This document shows positions 8,244-17,178 of a DNA stretch of 64,000 nucleotides, piece after piece. The first letter of the stretch is position 1; the number at the start of each line of letters is the position of its first letter. The position numbers were made by a program, and so were the translations under genes. Under the pieces are notes generated by a model, which ran no database searches, had not been told where the DNA came from, and worked only from the letters and a program-made list of their open reading frames with translations. The stretch comes from Flavobacterium gelidicaeli (GTDB lineage Bacteria > Bacteroidota > Bacteroidia > Flavobacteriales > Flavobacteriaceae), in the NCBI RefSeq assembly GCF_013294005.1, contig NZ_JABSNK010000011.1, positions 1-64,000 on the forward strand. The letters run 5' to 3'.

Positions 8244-9722
8244 ATGAGCAAGAACCTTACAACAAGATCAGAAGATTATTCAAAATGGTATAATGAACTG
8301 GTTGTCAAAGCCGATTTAGCCGAAAATTCAGGAGTTAGAGGATGTATGGTTATCAAACCTTACGGATATGCAATTTGGGAAAAAATGCAAGCAGAATTAG
8401 ACCGAATGTTTAAAGAAACAGGACATCAAAACGCTTATTTTCCGCTTTTTGTACCCAAAAGTATGTTTGAAGCCGAAGAAAAAAATGCAGAAGGCTTCGC
8501 AAAAGAATGTGCTATTGTGACACATTACCGATTAAAAAATGATCCAGACAAACCTGGAAAGTTAATGGTGGACCCAAATGCTAAACTAGAAGAAGAGCTA
8601 ATTGTTCGCCCAACTAGTGAAGCAATTATTTGGTCAACGTATAAAGGATGGGTACAGTCCTACCGTGATTTGCCTTTACTAATTAACCAATGGGCAAACG
8701 TTGTGCGTTGGGAAATGAGAACTCGTTTGTTTTTAAGAACAGCTGAGTTTTTATGGCAAGAAGGACATACAGCACACGCTACTAAAAATGAGGCAATAGA
8801 AGAGTCAGAAAGAATGATGAATGTTTACGCTGATTTTGCTCAAGATTTCATGGCAATTCCAGTTGTAAAAGGAATAAAAACAGAAACAGAACGTTTTGCA
8901 GGAGCCGAAGAAACTTATTGCATTGAAGCACTAATGCAAGATGGTAAAGCACTTCAAGCAGGTACATCCCATTTCTTAGGTCAGAATTTTGCAAAAGCAT
9001 TTGATGTTAAATTTGCAAATGCCGAAGGTAAACAAGAACATGTTTGGGGAACTTCATGGGGAGTTTCAACACGATTAATGGGAGCGTTAGTAATGACCCA
9101 CTCTGATGACAAAGGATTAGTGTTACCACCAAATTTAGCACCAATACAAGTAGTAATTGTACCTATACATAAAACAGATGAACAGTTAGCTGAAATCACT
9201 GCCGAAGTAACTATTTTAGTAGCCCAATTAAAAAAGCTAGGCGTTTCTGTTAAATATGACGACAGAACAACGCAAAAACCCGGCTTTAAATTCGCTGAAT
9301 GGGAATTAAAAGGAGTTCCTGTTAGAATTGCTATTGGACCAAAAGACCTAGAAAACGGAACTTTTGAGATCGCAAGAAGAGACACTTTGACTAAAGAATT
9401 AGTTTCTAAAGACGGAATTGCAACTTTTATTAGCGATTTACTAGAACAAATTCAGAAAGATTTGTTCGAAAAAGCGCTTGACTATAGAAATACGCATATT
9501 ACTGAAGTAAACGATTTTGAAGAGTTTAAAACCATTTTAAACAACAAAGGAGGTTTTGTATCAGCACATTGGGACGGAACAGCAGCTACAGAAGAACGCA
9601 TTCAAGAGTTGACTAAAGCTACAATTAGATGCATTCCTTTAGATAGCGTTGAAGAAGCCGGAACCTGCGTGTTTACTGGGAATCCTTCAAATAAAAGAGT
9701 GCTTTTTGCGAAAGCTTACTAA
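8244..9722 (+). CDS. proS: Prolyl-tRNA synthetase, archaeal/eukaryotic-like form
   Basis: 492 aa. Charges tRNA-Pro with proline. Class II motifs are visible: motif 2 in [24 protein letters not shown], motif 3-type sequence [21 protein letters not shown]. It lacks the large editing insertion found in the E. coli type and instead has an anticodon-binding domain followed by a C-terminal extension ending in FAKAY; a terminal Tyr is characteristic of this shorter ProRS class, which Bacteroidetes use. Monocistronic, divergent from the Tyr-rich lipoprotein gene and followed by the tRNA-Glu cluster. Confidence 0.96.
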   Translation: MSKNLTTRSEDYSKWYNELVVKADLAENSGVRGCMVIKPYGYAIWEKMQAELDRMFKETGHQNAYFPLFVPKSMFEAEEKNAEGFAKECAIVTHYRLKNDPDKPGKLMVDPNAKLEEELIVRPTSEAIIWSTYKGWVQSYRDLPLLINQWANVVRWEMRTRLFLRTAEFLWQEGHTAHATKNEAIEESERMMNVYADFAQDFMAIPVVKGIKTETERFAGAEETYCIEALMQDGKALQAGTSHFLGQNFAKAFDVKFANAEGKQEHVWGTSWGVSTRLMGALVMTHSDDKGLVLPPNLAPIQVVIVPIHKTDEQLAEITAEVTILVAQLKKLGVSVKYDDRTTQKPGFKFAEWELKGVPVRIAIGPKDLENGTFEIARRDTLTKELVSKDGIATFISDLLEQIQKDLFEKALDYRNTHITEVNDFEEFKTILNNKGGFVSAHWDGTAATEERIQELTKATIRCIPLDSVEEAGTCVFTGNPSNKRVLFAKAY

Positions 9723-9749
9723 ATATTTTAGTTTTTTTTGTCTTAGCTA

Positions 9750-9779
9750 TTGTGCGACTCAAAAATAGTTGTATCTTTG
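9750..9779 (+). promoter_or_regulatory. Promoter of the tRNA-Glu/rpsT cluster
   Basis: TTG (9750-9752), 19 nt, TATCTTTG (9772-9779), then CATCCGC; the first tRNA begins 20 nt later. A very good match to the Bacteroidetes housekeeping consensus. Confidence 0.8.
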
Positions 9780-9798
9780 CATCCGCAATACAGAAGCA

Positions 9799-9870
9799 GG
9801 CCCGTTCGTCTATCGGTTAGGACGCATGGTTTTCATCCATGTAAGAGCGGTTCGATTCCGCTACGGGCTA
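9799..9870 (+). tRNA. tRNA-Glu (anticodon TTC), copy 1
   Basis: 72 nt cloverleaf: acceptor GGCCCGT/ACGGGCT with a G-U at the first pair, D arm TCTATCGGTTAGGA, anticodon stem CATGG/CCATG around loop TTTTCAT (anticodon TTC, A37), T arm AGCGGTTCGATTCCGCT, discriminator A. CCA is not encoded. Confidence 0.95.
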
Positions 9871-9916
9871 CTATTCTGATGCTAATACAGTTTTCACTAA
9901 CTTTAAAAGTGATAAT

Positions 9917-9988
9917 GGCCCGTTCGTCTATCGGTTAGGACGCATGGTTTTCATCCATGTAAGAGCGGTTCGATTCCGCTACGGGCTA
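9917..9988 (+). tRNA. tRNA-Glu (anticodon TTC), copy 2
   Basis: Identical over 72 nt to the tRNA at 9799-9870, 46 nt downstream. Evidently a recent tandem duplication or gene conversion. Confidence 0.95.
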
Positions 9989-10028
9989 CAATTAATCTTT
10001 AATAGGTTAAATTAACTAGAGGGATAAT

Positions 10029-10100
10029 GGTCCGTTCGTCTAGGGGTTAGGACGCCAAGATTTCGTCTTGGTAACAGGGGTTCGATTCCCTTACGGACTA
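10029..10100 (+). tRNA. tRNA-Glu (anticodon TTC), divergent isodecoder
   Basis: 72 nt cloverleaf: acceptor GGTCCGT/ACGGACT, anticodon stem CCAAG/CTTGG around loop ATTTCGT, so anticodon TTC with G at 37 instead of A, T arm AGGGGTTCGATTCCCT. The D-arm TTCGTCTAG matches tRNA-Glu. The body differs clearly from the two upstream copies. Confidence 0.9.
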
Positions 10101-10138
10101 CAAGTTAAAAGAATAGTAAAAGATAAAAATATAATAAA

Positions 10139-10390
10139 ATGGCAAATCACAAGTCAGCTCTAAAAAGAATCAGAAGTAACGAAAAGAGAAGAGTATTAAA
10201 TAGATACCAACATAAAACTACTCGTAATGCGATAAAAGCATTAAGAATAGCTACTGACAAAACTGATGCTACATCTAAATTGTCAAATGTAATCTCTATG
10301 ATTGACAAGTTAGCTAAGAAGAACATTATCCATGATAATAAAGCTTCTAACTTAAAATCTAAGTTGACTAAATTTGTTGCTAAATTGTAA
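10139..10390 (+). CDS. rpsT: 30S ribosomal protein S20
   Basis: 83 aa, standard length. Very basic and helical, with the S20 signature MANHKSALKRIRSNEKRRVLNR at the N-terminus. Binds 16S rRNA in the body of the small subunit early in assembly. It lies 38 nt after the last tRNA-Glu and may share the tRNA promoter; a terminator follows 23 nt after its stop. Confidence 0.96.
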   Translation: MANHKSALKRIRSNEKRRVLNRYQHKTTRNAIKALRIATDKTDATSKLSNVISMIDKLAKKNIIHDNKASNLKSKLTKFVAKL

Positions 10391-10413
10391 TAAACGACAA
10401 TATCACACAAATC

Positions 10414-10445
10414 AATAGCCTCTTTTTTAAGGAGGCTATTTTTTT
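10414..10445 (+). terminator. Intrinsic terminator after rpsT
   Basis: AATAGCCTC/GAGGCTATT stem, T-rich loop, then a T tract. Confidence 0.85.
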
Positions 10446-10471
10446 AGAATAAAAGTCAAGAAAACTACAAT

Positions 10472-10545
<74 letters not shown>

Positions 10546-10552
10546 CTTAAAA

Positions 10553-10583
10553 AAAACCGATACATTTTGTATCGGTTTTTTTG
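10553..10583. terminator. Intrinsic terminator after tRNA-Arg
   Basis: AAAACCGATACA/TGTATCGGTTTT stem with a 3-nt loop and T/A runs on both sides. It serves the tRNA and could also stop leftward transcription from the carboxylase operon, whose stop is 140 nt away. Confidence 0.85.
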
Positions 10584-10722
10584 TTTTAATTTATATCAAA
10601 AAGCAAATACACTATTTGAATCAAGTCCAAAAAAAAAAACATTTGCAGAACAAATTCTACAATTGTATAATTAATTATTCTAAAAAAGCACCAAGCTTAT
10701 ACGTAGTTGGCGTTTTGAAGCC

Positions 10723-12264
10723 TTATAAAGGAATGTTTCCGTGTTTTCTATCTGGAGTGACACATTCTTTATTTTCTAACATACTGAAGCCTTTAATCAA
10801 TTTACGCCTGGTATCTTGCGGCAAAATAACCTCATCAACAAAACCACGTTGTGCCGCAGTATACGGATTCGCAAATAATTTCGCATATTCTGCTTCTTTT
10901 TCTAAAAGTTTAGCTGCTGGATCTGCCGCTTCATTAATTTCTTTTTTGAATATAATTTCTGAGGCTCCCTTTGCTCCCATTACAGCAATCTCTGCAGTTG
11001 GCCAAGCAAAATTCATATCAGCACCAATGTGTTTTGAATTCATTACATCATAAGCACCTCCATACGCCTTACGCGTAATCACCGTAATTCTAGGCACAGT
11101 CGCTTCGCTTAAAGCGTATAATAATTTTGCCCCATGAACAATAATTCCCTGCCATTCTTGATCAGTTCCAGGTAAAAATCCTGGTACATCTACTAAAACT
11201 AGTAACGGAATATTAAATGCATCACAAAAACGGGTAAAACGCGCTGCTTTTACGGAGCTATTTACATCTAGACAGCCTGCTAAATACATAGGTTGATTAG
11301 CAACAATACCAATACTTCTACCTCCAAGTCTAGCAAAACCAACAATAATATTCTCTGCATAATTTTTATGCACTTCAAAAAAAGAGTCTTCATCAATAAT
11401 TCCAGCAATAACACCATGCATATCATAAGGCTTATTTGGATTATCAGGAATAATAGCCGCTAGTTGCTCACGCAATTCATCATTTAACTCATAAGGTAGT
11501 TTTTGAGTTTTCTCTTTATTACTTTGAGGTAAATAACTCAATAAACGTTTCACATCCTCTAAACATTCAATATCATTTGCTGCTGTACAATGTGCCACAC
11601 CAGACTTAGTGGAATGTGTACTCGCTCCGCCTAACTCTTCTGAGGTAACAGTTTCGTTTGTTACCGTTTTAACGACACTAGGACCAGTAACAAACATATA
11701 ACTTGTATCTTCTACCATCATAGTAAAATCAGTCATTGCAGGTGAATAAACCGCACCACCGGCACAAGGGCCCATAATTGCAGATATTTGCGGAATAACA
11801 CCACTTGCTTGTACATTTCGATAAAAAATATCAGCATAACCACCCAATGAACGAACACCTTCTTGAATACGCGCCCCTCCTGAGTCATTCAAACCAATCA
11901 TAGGAGCACCCATTTTAACAGCCATATCCATCACTTTACAAATCTTCTCTGCATGAGTTTCAGATAGCGCACCCCCAAAAACGGTAAAATCTTGAGCAAA
12001 AACATAGACTAATCTTCCATTGATGGTTCCATAACCTGTAATTACACCATCACCGTAGTACATTTCTTTTTCCATTCCAAAATCAGTTGTCCGGTGTGTA
12101 ACCAGCATCCCAATTTCTTCAAAAGAACCTTCATCCATCAAATAAATAACACGTTCTCTTGCTGTTAATTTCTTTTTTTGATGTTGCTTCTCTATTCTGT
12201 TTTTCCCTCCGCCCAAATGAGCTTTGGCAATTTTATCGTTTAATATTTCTATTTTGTCTTTCAT
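10723..12264 (-). CDS. pccB: Acyl-CoA (propionyl-CoA type) carboxylase, carboxyltransferase subunit
   Basis: 513 aa. Moves the carboxyl group from carboxybiotin to an acyl-CoA. N-terminal half contains [18 protein letters not shown] and the acyl-CoA oxyanion region [20 protein letters not shown]; the C-terminal half has the second crotonase-like core (RTYGGAYDV-like [18 protein letters not shown]). Length and motifs match propionyl-CoA carboxylase beta rather than AccD. It is last in a leftward operon after a biotin carboxylase and a biotin carrier. Probably makes (S)-methylmalonyl-CoA; substrate preference cannot be proved from sequence. Confidence 0.9.
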   Translation of the reverse strand: MKDKIEILNDKIAKAHLGGGKNRIEKQHQKKKLTARERVIYLMDEGSFEEIGMLVTHRTTDFGMEKEMYYGDGVITGYGTINGRLVYVFAQDFTVFGGALSETHAEKICKVMDMAVKMGAPMIGLNDSGGARIQEGVRSLGGYADIFYRNVQASGVIPQISAIMGPCAGGAVYSPAMTDFTMMVEDTSYMFVTGPSVVKTVTNETVTSEELGGASTHSTKSGVAHCTAANDIECLEDVKRLLSYLPQSNKEKTQKLPYELNDELREQLAAIIPDNPNKPYDMHGVIAGIIDEDSFFEVHKNYAENIIVGFARLGGRSIGIVANQPMYLAGCLDVNSSVKAARFTRFCDAFNIPLLVLVDVPGFLPGTDQEWQGIIVHGAKLLYALSEATVPRITVITRKAYGGAYDVMNSKHIGADMNFAWPTAEIAVMGAKGASEIIFKKEINEAADPAAKLLEKEAEYAKLFANPYTAAQRGFVDEVILPQDTRRKLIKGFSMLENKECVTPDRKHGNIPL

Positions 12265-12326
12265 ACTTTTATTTTTAACCGCTAATTCACAAACTATTAA
12301 TTTTTAAATCTCTAAATGAGAAAAAA

Positions 12327-13766
12327 TTAATTGGGTAATCGCACTATTTTTTGATCCTCAAAATATTGTTTCAAAGCAATTCGAGCTGCAATCTCAGCCT
12401 CTTTTGTAATTTCAGCTTTTAATAAATTGGCGCTATAGTACTTTTTAACAAAATGCGTATCAAAATTTCCAGAGCGAAATGCCTCATGCTCCATCACAAA
12501 GGCACCAAATGGCAGTGTTGTTTGCACACCTTCTACTTGATAATCAGCAATAGCTTTAATCATTATTTGAATAGCCTCCTCACGAGTTTCGCCATAAGTA
12601 ATAAGCTTTGCTAACATGGGATCGTAATAAATAGGTATATCCATTCCTTGTTCAAAGCCATTATCAACACGTATTCCTTTACCCGAAGGCAACTTATACA
12701 CGTCAAGATGCCCTACACTTGGTAAGAAATCATTCATAGGATCCTCTGCATAAACACGCAACTCCATTGCATGACCTTTTATCCTTAAATCCTCTTGTCT
12801 TAGCGTTAATGCCTCACCTCGAGCTACCTTAATTTGCATTTCAACCAAGTCCAAACCCGTAATTAACTCGGTTACCGGATGCTCTACCTGCAGACGGGTA
12901 TTCATTTCTAGAAAATAAAAATTATGGTTTTCATCCAATAAAAACTCTACCGTACCCGCTCCTAAATAATCACATGCTTTAGCTACTAAAACTGCAGCTT
13001 CACCCATTTTTTTTCGTAATTCAGCTGTTAATACCGATGAAGGAGCTTCTTCAACCACCTTCTGGTGTCTACGTTGAATACTGCATTCTCTTTCAAATAA
13101 ATATAAAATAGTACCATGACTATCTGCCATGATTTGGATTTCGATATGACGCGGAGACGCTACATATTTCTCTATAAAAACTGCACCATCACCAAAAGCA
13201 TTTATTGCTTCACTAATAGCACGTTTCATTTGAGATTCAAATTCCTCTGCGTTTTCAACAATTCGCATTCCTTTTCCACCACCACCAGCTGAGGCTTTTA
13301 TTAAAATAGGAAAACCTATCTCACTTGCCACAATTTTTGCTTTATCAATATCCGTAATCGCTTCATCAAGACCAGGAACCATTGGAATATTATAAACCTT
13401 AACCGCTTCCTTTGCGGCCAGCTTGTTTCCCATGATATGAATCGCTTTTGACTTTGGGCCAATAAAAATGATGTTGTTTTTTTCTGCTTTTTCAGCAAAA
13501 TCGGCATTTTCACTTAAAAAACCATAACCAGGATGAATAGCATCTACACCAAGGTTTTTAGCAACTTCAATAATTTTATCTCCCAGTAAATAAGACTGAC
13601 TAGAAGGTGATTCTCCTATCCAGACTGCTTCATCGGCAAATTTTACGTGAGGCGCATTTCTATCTGCAGTAGAATATACTGCAACTGTTTTGATTCCCAT
13701 TTTTCGGGCAGTTTTCATTACCCTGATAGCAATCTCTCCTCTATTAGCAACTAATATTTTTTTCAT
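12327..13766 (-). CDS. accC: Biotin carboxylase subunit of the acyl-CoA carboxylase
   Basis: 479 aa. ATP-grasp enzyme that carboxylates biotin using bicarbonate and ATP. N-terminal Rossmann-like domain (KILVANRGEIAIRVMKTA), glycine-rich loop ASAGGGGKGMRIV, catalytic EMNTRLQVEHPVTE, and the C-terminal biotin carboxylase domain (GHAMELRVYAEDP). It has no fused biotin domain; the carrier is a separate upstream gene. 62 nt separate it from the downstream carboxyltransferase gene. Confidence 0.93.
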   Translation of the reverse strand: MKKILVANRGEIAIRVMKTARKMGIKTVAVYSTADRNAPHVKFADEAVWIGESPSSQSYLLGDKIIEVAKNLGVDAIHPGYGFLSENADFAEKAEKNNIIFIGPKSKAIHIMGNKLAAKEAVKVYNIPMVPGLDEAITDIDKAKIVASEIGFPILIKASAGGGGKGMRIVENAEEFESQMKRAISEAINAFGDGAVFIEKYVASPRHIEIQIMADSHGTILYLFERECSIQRRHQKVVEEAPSSVLTAELRKKMGEAAVLVAKACDYLGAGTVEFLLDENHNFYFLEMNTRLQVEHPVTELITGLDLVEMQIKVARGEALTLRQEDLRIKGHAMELRVYAEDPMNDFLPSVGHLDVYKLPSGKGIRVDNGFEQGMDIPIYYDPMLAKLITYGETREEAIQIMIKAIADYQVEGVQTTLPFGAFVMEHEAFRSGNFDTHFVKKYYSANLLKAEITKEAEIAARIALKQYFEDQKIVRLPN

Positions 13767-13942
13767 TTTTATATATTTTTGGCCACGAAAGCAGTAATTA
13801 TTCTAATGCTTATTAAAATGTTTTCGTTTTTTAAAATTGTACTTTTTAGACTTCAAATTTTAGATTCACAGTATCAATAATTACCTTATTCAGTATCGAA
13901 TAAAATAATTATCTTCTAATTTTAGGTGAATTAAGGCGTACT

Positions 13943-14428
13943 TTATTCAAACTCAATTAACTGTTGTCCCTTATCTACAGCATCTCCCTTACTTACTGCA
14001 ATGGATTTAATTACTCCGTCTCTAGGTGATTGAAAACTGTTTTCCATTTTCATAGCTTCTAGAATTAAAAGCGGCTCATTTTCCTTTACGGTTTGACCTA
14101 CAACTACACTTATTTCTAGAATCAATCCTGGCATAGGTGCTTTGATGGCATTGATTTGTTTAGCTAAGCCAACTTCAAATCCCATCTCTTTTATAAGCAA
14201 GTCTAAATTATCAGCAATAGCCACTGTGTAACTATTATTATTGACTTTAACTGTATATTTTTTTTGATTGAAATTTGCTGAGACAATTTCAGCTAAATAA
14301 GGGGTTTCTTGGTGCAAAACATGAAACTTATTTGTCTCAATAGTTACGGCATCAAGTTGGACTGCATGTTCTTTTTCAATATCGAATTCAAAAGAATCAT
14401 TTACTTTTACTTTATAGCTATCACTCAT
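13943..14428 (-). CDS. Biotin/lipoyl carrier subunit of the acyl-CoA carboxylase
   Basis: 161 aa. C-terminal biotinyl domain (about 92-161) with LEAMKME, where Lys127 is the expected biotinylation site, and APMPG before it. The N-terminal 90 residues resemble the linker part of propionyl-CoA/methylmalonyl-CoA carrier subunits. First gene of the three-gene carboxylase operon; a 176-nt gap separates it from the biotin carboxylase gene. A promoter lies at 14542-14572. Confidence 0.9.
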   Translation of the reverse strand: MSDSYKVKVNDSFEFDIEKEHAVQLDAVTIETNKFHVLHQETPYLAEIVSANFNQKKYTVKVNNNSYTVAIADNLDLLIKEMGFEVGLAKQINAIKAPMPGLILEISVVVGQTVKENEPLLILEAMKMENSFQSPRDGVIKSIAVSKGDAVDKGQQLIEFE

Positions 14429-14541
14429 TAATGTAATTTTTATAGTCGTAAAAATAAGTAAAAGAAAACGTTTTCGTAAAATAAAAAAGAAGTTTTATAA
14501 ATGAATCTAAAAATTTATCTGTTAAACTCCATAATAATAAA

Positions 14542-14572
14542 CAAAAATAGTGGCACATAAAAAAACTCCAAA
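14542..14572 (-). promoter_or_regulatory. Promoter of the acyl-CoA carboxylase operon
   Basis: Minus strand TTTG (plus 14572-14569), exactly 19 nt, TATTTTTG (plus 14549-14542). The -33 box lies inside the terminator stem of the preceding DUF1573 gene, so the two signals overlap. Confidence 0.65.
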
Positions 14573-14590
14573 TCAAATTTGGAGTTTTTC
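14559..14590 (-). terminator. Intrinsic terminator of the DUF1573 gene
   Basis: Perfect 13-bp stem AAAAACTCCAAAT/ATTTGGAGTTTTT with a 3-nt loop and T tract on the minus strand, 39 nt after the stop. Confidence 0.85.
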
Positions 14591-14628
14591 TTAAGATATC
14601 TATTACAATGAAGTGAGCGTTTTTTTGA

Positions 14629-15060
14629 TTAAATTTTAGCTTCAACCGCTTTTACAACTCCTTTTAGGGTTAAAACACTAGGTGCTAATCCGTCATTTAA
14701 ATTCACAGTTACCGTTTTAGAAAACGAACCTGCACTTGCTGCATTATAAGTTGCTGTAACTGTTCCTTTTGCCCCTGCTGCAATTGGTGTTTTAGTATAA
14801 TCAGTAGCAGTACATCCACACGAGCCTTGCACATTGGTGATAATAATAACCGCTTTACTCGTATTAGTAAACTCATAGACCATTTTTTTAGGAGTTCCTT
14901 GCGGAATTTCTCCTACATCAATTGTTTCTGCTTTCCATAATACTGAAGCTACAATTACTGCTGATTTCTCCTTTTCAACAATAGTATTAATGGGCTTAAT
15001 TACTGCAAAAGACATCAATCCTAACGAGACTGCTAACATGGTAATTTTGAAGATTTTCAT
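14629..15060 (-). CDS. DUF1573 domain secreted protein
   Basis: 143 aa. N-terminal hydrophobic segment (about 5-21) serves as a signal peptide. The DUF1573 domain (about 42-140) shows the typical AETIDVGEIPQGTP opening, EFTNTSKAVIIITNV and the GSCGCT motif (Cys81, Cys83), an immunoglobulin-like (ASH/MSP-type) fold. The cellular role of this abundant Bacteroidetes family is not established. It is transcribed divergently from a two-component system, with a TACTTTTG box (plus 15104-15111) upstream. Confidence 0.85.
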   Translation of the reverse strand: MKIFKITMLAVSLGLMSFAVIKPINTIVEKEKSAVIVASVLWKAETIDVGEIPQGTPKKMVYEFTNTSKAVIIITNVQGSCGCTATDYTKTPIAAGAKGTVTATYNAASAGSFSKTVTVNLNDGLAPSVLTLKGVVKAVEAKI

Positions 15061-15223
15061 AATAAATTTTATTTGGTTAAAACTATTTAATTCTACTGTA
15101 CAACAAAAGTAATTCCTAATTAAGCACCTTCTTGTTAAGTGATTTCAAATGATTGTTAACGAGTTGTTAATAGCTCGAATTAAATGTATTTTTTAGTAAT
15201 ATTACATTTTAAAAGTATCATAA

Positions 15224-16483
15224 TTGAAGATCAACAAACTCAACAGTATCATTCTAATAGGATTAATTGCTATTATAGGCATCTTAATCGCTCAATTACT
15301 ATGGACTAAAGAAGCTTTTACCATTGAAGAAACTAAATTCAGTCAAAAAACGCACATCGCTTTACTTGAAGTCGCTAAAAAACTATATCAAAATACTACT
15401 CGTGAACTCCCATTTGAAAATCCAGTAAAAAAAATAGCTAATGATTATTATATTGTAAACATCGACAACGATTTTGAACCCACAATTTTAGAATTTTATC
15501 TAAAAACAGAATTCAAGAAAATCAATCTCAATACTGATTTTGAATACGCTGTTTACAACTGCCTAAGCCAAGAAATGGTTTATGGCAACTATGTTTCATT
15601 AGACAACGACAATAAAAAAGCCATTACGGTAAATTTTCCAAAACATAAAAATCTGGTTTATTATTTTGCTATTCGGTTTCCTAATGAAAATAATTATTTG
15701 TTTAGTTCATTGCGTTTTTGGTTCATATTATCGTTTGTTTTAATTCTGATTTTAGTGATTTACGTTTACTCTATTTTTACTATTTTGCAACAAAAAAAAT
15801 ACTCTGAACTACAGCGTGACTTCATCAATAACATGACGCATGAATTTAAAACCCCTTTATCCTCCATTTTAATTGCTTCAAATTACTTGATTAAACAAAA
15901 TCCTATAAAAGATGATGAACGACTACAAAAGTACACCCAAAGCATTATCACGCAAGGAAACAAACTCAATCAACATATAGAAAAGATCTTAAATATCGCT
16001 AAATATGACCACTCTCCTTTAGCACTAAACAAGGAAGAGTTATCACTTATCCCTATTTTAAAAGATACTATTGAGAGTTTTAATCTAAAAAATGAAAAAG
16101 CCATTATAACTATTGAAAATGACACTGCTAATTACTTTATCACAGTTGATCCTTTTCATTTCACAAATTTGGTTTATAATCTTATCGATAACGCTATAAA
16201 ATACTGCGATGAAAATCCCGTAATTAAAATCAAAGTAACAACTGAAAAAGAATATATCTCATTGCAATTTATTGATAATGGTATTGGAATAAATGACAAA
16301 CACAGCCCCTTTATTTTTGATAAATTCTATAGAGTTACTAATCAAAAAAGCAATGAAATCAATGGATTTGGAATAGGTTTGTATTATGTTAAAAAAATAT
16401 GCACATTACACCATTGGAAAATATCCATAAATAACAATCCTAAAAAAGGCATCACGATAACTCTTTTAATACCTACAAAATAA
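15224..16483 (+). CDS. Two-component sensor histidine kinase
   Basis: 419 aa. Membrane segments at about 8-26 and 164-188 flank a 135-residue periplasmic sensor region without a recognised domain. The H box FINNMTHEFKTPLSS places the phosphorylated His at 206; the ATPase domain shows NAIKYCD (N box), DNGIGI and GFGIGLYYVKKI (G boxes). Start is TTG at 15224; no ATG lies near the first membrane helix. Its stop overlaps the response-regulator start as TAATG, so the pair is translationally coupled. Signal unknown. Confidence 0.9.
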   Translation: MKINKLNSIILIGLIAIIGILIAQLLWTKEAFTIEETKFSQKTHIALLEVAKKLYQNTTRELPFENPVKKIANDYYIVNIDNDFEPTILEFYLKTEFKKINLNTDFEYAVYNCLSQEMVYGNYVSLDNDNKKAITVNFPKHKNLVYYFAIRFPNENNYLFSSLRFWFILSFVLILILVIYVYSIFTILQQKKYSELQRDFINNMTHEFKTPLSSILIASNYLIKQNPIKDDERLQKYTQSIITQGNKLNQHIEKILNIAKYDHSPLALNKEELSLIPILKDTIESFNLKNEKAIITIENDTANYFITVDPFHFTNLVYNLIDNAIKYCDENPVIKIKVTTEKEYISLQFIDNGIGINDKHSPFIFDKFYRVTNQKSNEINGFGIGLYYVKKICTLHHWKISINNNPKKGITITLLIPTK

Positions 16484-17178
16484 TGCGCGTTTTTAAAATT
16501 TTATATACTGAAGATGATGAAACACTCGCCTTTTTAACTAAAGATAATTTAGAACAAAACGGTTATGAAGTAACTCATTTTACCAATGGCAAAGCCGCAT
16601 TAGAAAGCTATGAAAAAGACACTTTTTCTATTTGTGTTTTTGATATTATGATGCCTAAAATGGATGGTTTTGAATTAGCTACTCAAATTAGAAAAACCGA
16701 CACTAATATCCCCATCATTTTCCTTTCGGCAAAAACATTAAAGGAAGACCGCATTAAAGGTTTGCGACTAGGCGCCGATGATTATCTAGTCAAACCATTT
16801 AGTATTGAAGAGTTACTGTTGAAAATTGAAATTTTTATAAAACGTTCTCAAAAAAGCACTGTTAATAATGGTGCTTTTTTCCGCGTTGGTAAATATCATT
16901 TTGATACAAATAATTTCTTTTTAACTAATGAAAATGAAAAAATCAGTCTCACACAACGCGAAGCTGAACTATTGAAATTATTTTTAGAAAACAAAAATAC
17001 AGTTTTAAAAAGAGAGCAAATATTAACCACACTTTGGGGTGATGACGACTATTTTATGGGACGTAGTTTAGATGTTTTTATTTCCCGCTTGCGAAAAATA
17101 TTGGCTAACGAAAAAAACATTTTAATTGAAAACTTACACGGAATAGGTTTTAAATACACCGAAGAATTACAAAACTAA
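16483..17178 (+). CDS. OmpR-family response regulator
   Basis: 231 aa. Receiver domain with the acidic pocket EDDE (10-13), phospho-acceptor Asp54 (FDIMMPKMDG) and Lys at LVKPF; C-terminal winged-helix DNA-binding domain (about 130-228) with LTQREAELLKLFLE and SLDVFISRLRKIL. Partner of the kinase that precedes it. Its last 12 nt overlap the 3' end of the convergent radical SAM gene. Confidence 0.93.
   Translation: MRVFKILYTEDDETLAFLTKDNLEQNGYEVTHFTNGKAALESYEKDTFSICVFDIMMPKMDGFELATQIRKTDTNIPIIFLSAKTLKEDRIKGLRLGADDYLVKPFSIEELLLKIEIFIKRSQKSTVNNGAFFRVGKYHFDTNNFFLTNENEKISLTQREAELLKLFLENKNTVLKREQILTTLWGDDDYFMGRSLDVFISRLRKILANEKNILIENLHGIGFKYTEELQN

Noticed and set aside
9750..9938. Plus-strand open frame of 62 aa
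   Set aside because: It covers a promoter and two tRNA-Glu genes and is not a protein.
10616..11053. Plus-strand open frame of 145 aa
   Set aside because: It lies antisense inside the carboxyltransferase gene, which has strong motifs.
14421..14645. Minus-strand open frame of 74 aa before the biotin-carrier gene
   Set aside because: It spans a terminator and promoter and has no family features.
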